15,778 bases of DNA from Candidatus Cloacimonadota bacterium (lineage in GTDB: Bacteria; Cloacimonadota; Cloacimonadia; Cloacimonadales; TCS61). Under the pieces are notes generated by a model. It was not told the DNA's origin and ran no database searches. It worked only from the letters and a program-made list of their open reading frames with translations. Shown here piece after piece: positions 14,599 to 15,778 of the stretch. Location of the stretch: contig JAQICU010000223.1 of NCBI GenBank assembly GCA_027858325.1, positions 1 to 15,778 of the forward strand, read 5' to 3'. Every line of letters starts with the position of its first letter. Positions within the stretch are counted from its first letter, which is position 1. The position numbers and the translations under genes are program-made.

Positions 14599-14936
14599 TC
14601 GCTTTCGGTTTTATTGTCATTATTTACATTTCTTGCTCGCCGCCTTTTTTGTTTTTCTGATTTTGCTAATTCTATAGGACTTATCCGTTTCTCAATTCTG
14701 AATATATTAAGTGTACTCAATAAATCGAGAGCTCTTAATATCTGAACCAATGAAGCCAAGGTTACAGCTTTACCATTCTCAATATTACTTAAAGTCCATC
14801 TATTAATTCCGGCATCTACAGCTATTTGTGCTTGTGTTTTGTTTTTAGCTAAACGTTGGTGTTTCAAATATTCACCTATGGTAGCGATAATAGCTTTATC
14901 ACTCATTGCAGCCCATTCAATGTTGGCATTATCCAT
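14592..14936 (-). CDS. hipB: HipB-like XRE-family antitoxin and repressor
   Basis: 114 residues from the ATG at 14936, which has AGGAGGG about 6 bases upstream (GTG 14939 adds one residue). An XRE/Cro-type helix-turn-helix fills residues about 20-75: 'IGEYLKHQRLAKNKTQAQIA', then 'DAGINRWTLSNIENGKAV' and 'TLASLVQILRALDLL'. The C-terminal tail is very basic (KQKRRRARN) and then polar, as in antitoxins with a flexible tail that is cleared by proteases. It overlaps hipA by 7 bases. HipB proteins neutralise HipA and, with it, repress their own operon. The promoter and repeated boxes just upstream fit that. Location next to a HipA gene makes the call secure. Confidence 0.88.
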   Translation of the reverse strand: MDNANIEWAAMSDKAIIATIGEYLKHQRLAKNKTQAQIAVDAGINRWTLSNIENGKAVTLASLVQILRALDLLSTLNIFRIEKRISPIELAKSEKQKRRRARNVNNDNKTESEW

Positions 14937-15081
14937 CACTAACCCTCCTATGAGTGTTTAATGTTGGTATCTACAAACAAAAATAGTGGAATCTTGTCAA
15001 TATTTAAAATACTATCCACTAATGTTGGCTTTACCAATCGGTAATACATGATGAGCAAATAATGTTAGTATTTCCCAACAT
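14919..15081 (-). promoter_or_regulatory. hipBA promoter with repeated operator-like boxes
   Basis: On the reverse strand a perfect TTGACA (15000-14995), a 17-base spacer and TTTGTA (14977-14972) form the promoter, with a start near 14965. AATGTTGG or AATGTTAG occurs, in one orientation, at 14919-14926, 14960-14967, 15021-15028 and 15061-15068. The spacings are 41, 61 and 40 bases. An inverted CCAACAT lies at 15075-15081. TAGTGGA (14984-14990) and TCCACTA (15015-15021) form a second inverted repeat around the -35 box. These are good candidates for HipB binding. Confidence 0.5.
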
Positions 15082-15203
15082 GGTTATATGCTAATCTTTA
15101 AAAAGATAAATTGAGGAATGTATGTTTAACCGTAATTCATCCATAATTATATACAAGGTTTAACGTGTTTTCAGAATTTCTTTTTTGTTATTCATTTGAA
15201 TTC

Positions 15204-15778
15204 CTATGTAACTATAGCTTTGATCAATAAAGGTAATGAACCCGCAACATTACCCAAAATATGTACAAAAATTGCCGGATAAACACTTTCAGATTTTTCT
15301 CGATAATAGGCAGCGAGAACTCCGAGAGTAGTTGTATTAAAAACAATGAATAATACAAAAAAGATTGAATTACTGAATTTAAATACAGAAAAATGCATTG
15401 CTCCGAATATTATTCCGGAAATCCTAACAGAGTGACTGAGTTTGCAGAATTTGTATTTTTTAAAAATATTAAGTAAAGATTGTATCAAACCTCTATTAAA
15501 AATTTCTTCACAAATACTCGACCATAACCATACAACAATAATAACTTTCAATAATGATCCGCTATCCGGGAATCCCATTTCGTTAGTATCACCAAAGAGA
15601 TTTCGCAATAATCCCATAAACAGCGATCCATAAACAATTCCACCAACCAATGTTAAAGCAACAGTTTGCCAGATAAGTTTGAAATAATTTATTCTCTTTG
15701 GTAATTTCAAGCCAAAGTCACTAAGTTTCATTTTTGGTATCAGCAACATTGTTACAATTGAAAATACCACTAGTAATA
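15204..15778 (-). CDS. CPBP-family intramembrane metalloprotease (CAAX-like), N-terminus off the window
   Basis: At least 188 residues are visible. A GTG at 15770 could start it, but the frame is still open to the right edge, so the true start is probably outside. Hydrophobic segments alternate with the family's three motifs: EEIFNRG (Glu88-Glu89...Arg93, counted from the GTG), FGAMH (His126) and HILGN (His170, Asn174). These form the metal-binding active site inside the membrane. Members (CPBP/Abi, Rce1-like) cleave prenylated or bacteriocin-type peptides, or give immunity to them; the substrate is unknown. The stop lies 264 bases from hipB. That gap holds the hipBA control region and, at 15122-15163, only a 13-codon frame. 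Family assignment is firm. Confidence 0.8.
   Translation of the reverse strand, partial: LLVVFSIVTMLLIPKMKLSDFGLKLPKRINYFKLIWQTVALTLVGGIVYGSLFMGLLRNLFGDTNEMGFPDSGSLLKVIIVVWLWSSICEEIFNRGLIQSLLNIFKKYKFCKLSHSVRISGIIFGAMHFSVFKFSNSIFFVLFIVFNTTTLGVLAAYYREKSESVYPAIFVHILGNVAGSLPLLIKAIVT

Noticed and set aside
15122..15163. 13-codon plus-strand frame with GAGGA upstream, in the hipBA-protease gap
   Set aside because: Very short, no similarity to anything recognised, and could be chance in A/T-rich DNA.

Overview
This is an AT-rich bacterial window. The organism has an outer membrane: there is an LptD-type LPS-assembly protein, two apparent lipoproteins and several signal peptides. The subtilase ends in a 'NYPNPFNPSTT...SSGIYFYKL' C-terminal sorting domain, and LptD has a 'DLHCW' C-terminus. 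Both are typical of the Fibrobacteres-Chlorobi-Bacteroidetes neighbourhood. My best guess is Cloacimonadota or a close relative, inferred from family style and not from a marker gene.

Left part (1-2623, minus strand): the 5' end of a secreted or membrane protein runs off the left edge. It is followed by a decayed partial copy of a TauE/SafE permease, a FlgO/CsgG-like lipoprotein and the intact TauE/SafE permease. The decayed and intact copies are about 95% identical over 95 residues and flank the lipoprotein gene.

Centre (2714-10472, plus strand): lptD is followed by a GmhB-like HAD phosphatase that lacks the usual zinc cysteines. Abutting it is a lipoprotein with two nearly duplicate FN3 domains and an endonuclease/exonuclease/phosphatase (EEP) domain. 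Then come a secreted S8 subtilase and, 13 bp later, a second secreted EEP enzyme paralogous to the first. LptD and GmhB fit envelope LPS synthesis. The subtilase and the two EEP enzymes look like an exported hydrolase set. The gaps at 5234-5483 and 7527-7891 are packed with small palindromes. Three of these have a GTAG tetranucleotide at the foot of a hairpin with different stem sequences, the layout of REP elements mobilised by RAYT transposases. Repeat-like sequence also appears in frame inside the subtilase sorting domain.

Right part (10473-15778, minus strand): another palindrome-rich gap, a CDF-family metal exporter, a gap with a 38-bp tandem repeat, and a class V aminotransferase interrupted by one in-frame TAG. 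Next is a hipBA toxin-antitoxin operon with a recognisable promoter and repeated operator-like boxes. Last is a CPBP (CAAX-like) membrane protease that runs off the right edge. This end looks like accessory DNA.

No rRNA, tRNA, CRISPR array, integrase or transposase gene was recognised. The most distinctive content is the mosaic of palindromic repeats and its spread into coding sequence, the in-frame amber codon, and the hipBA control region.
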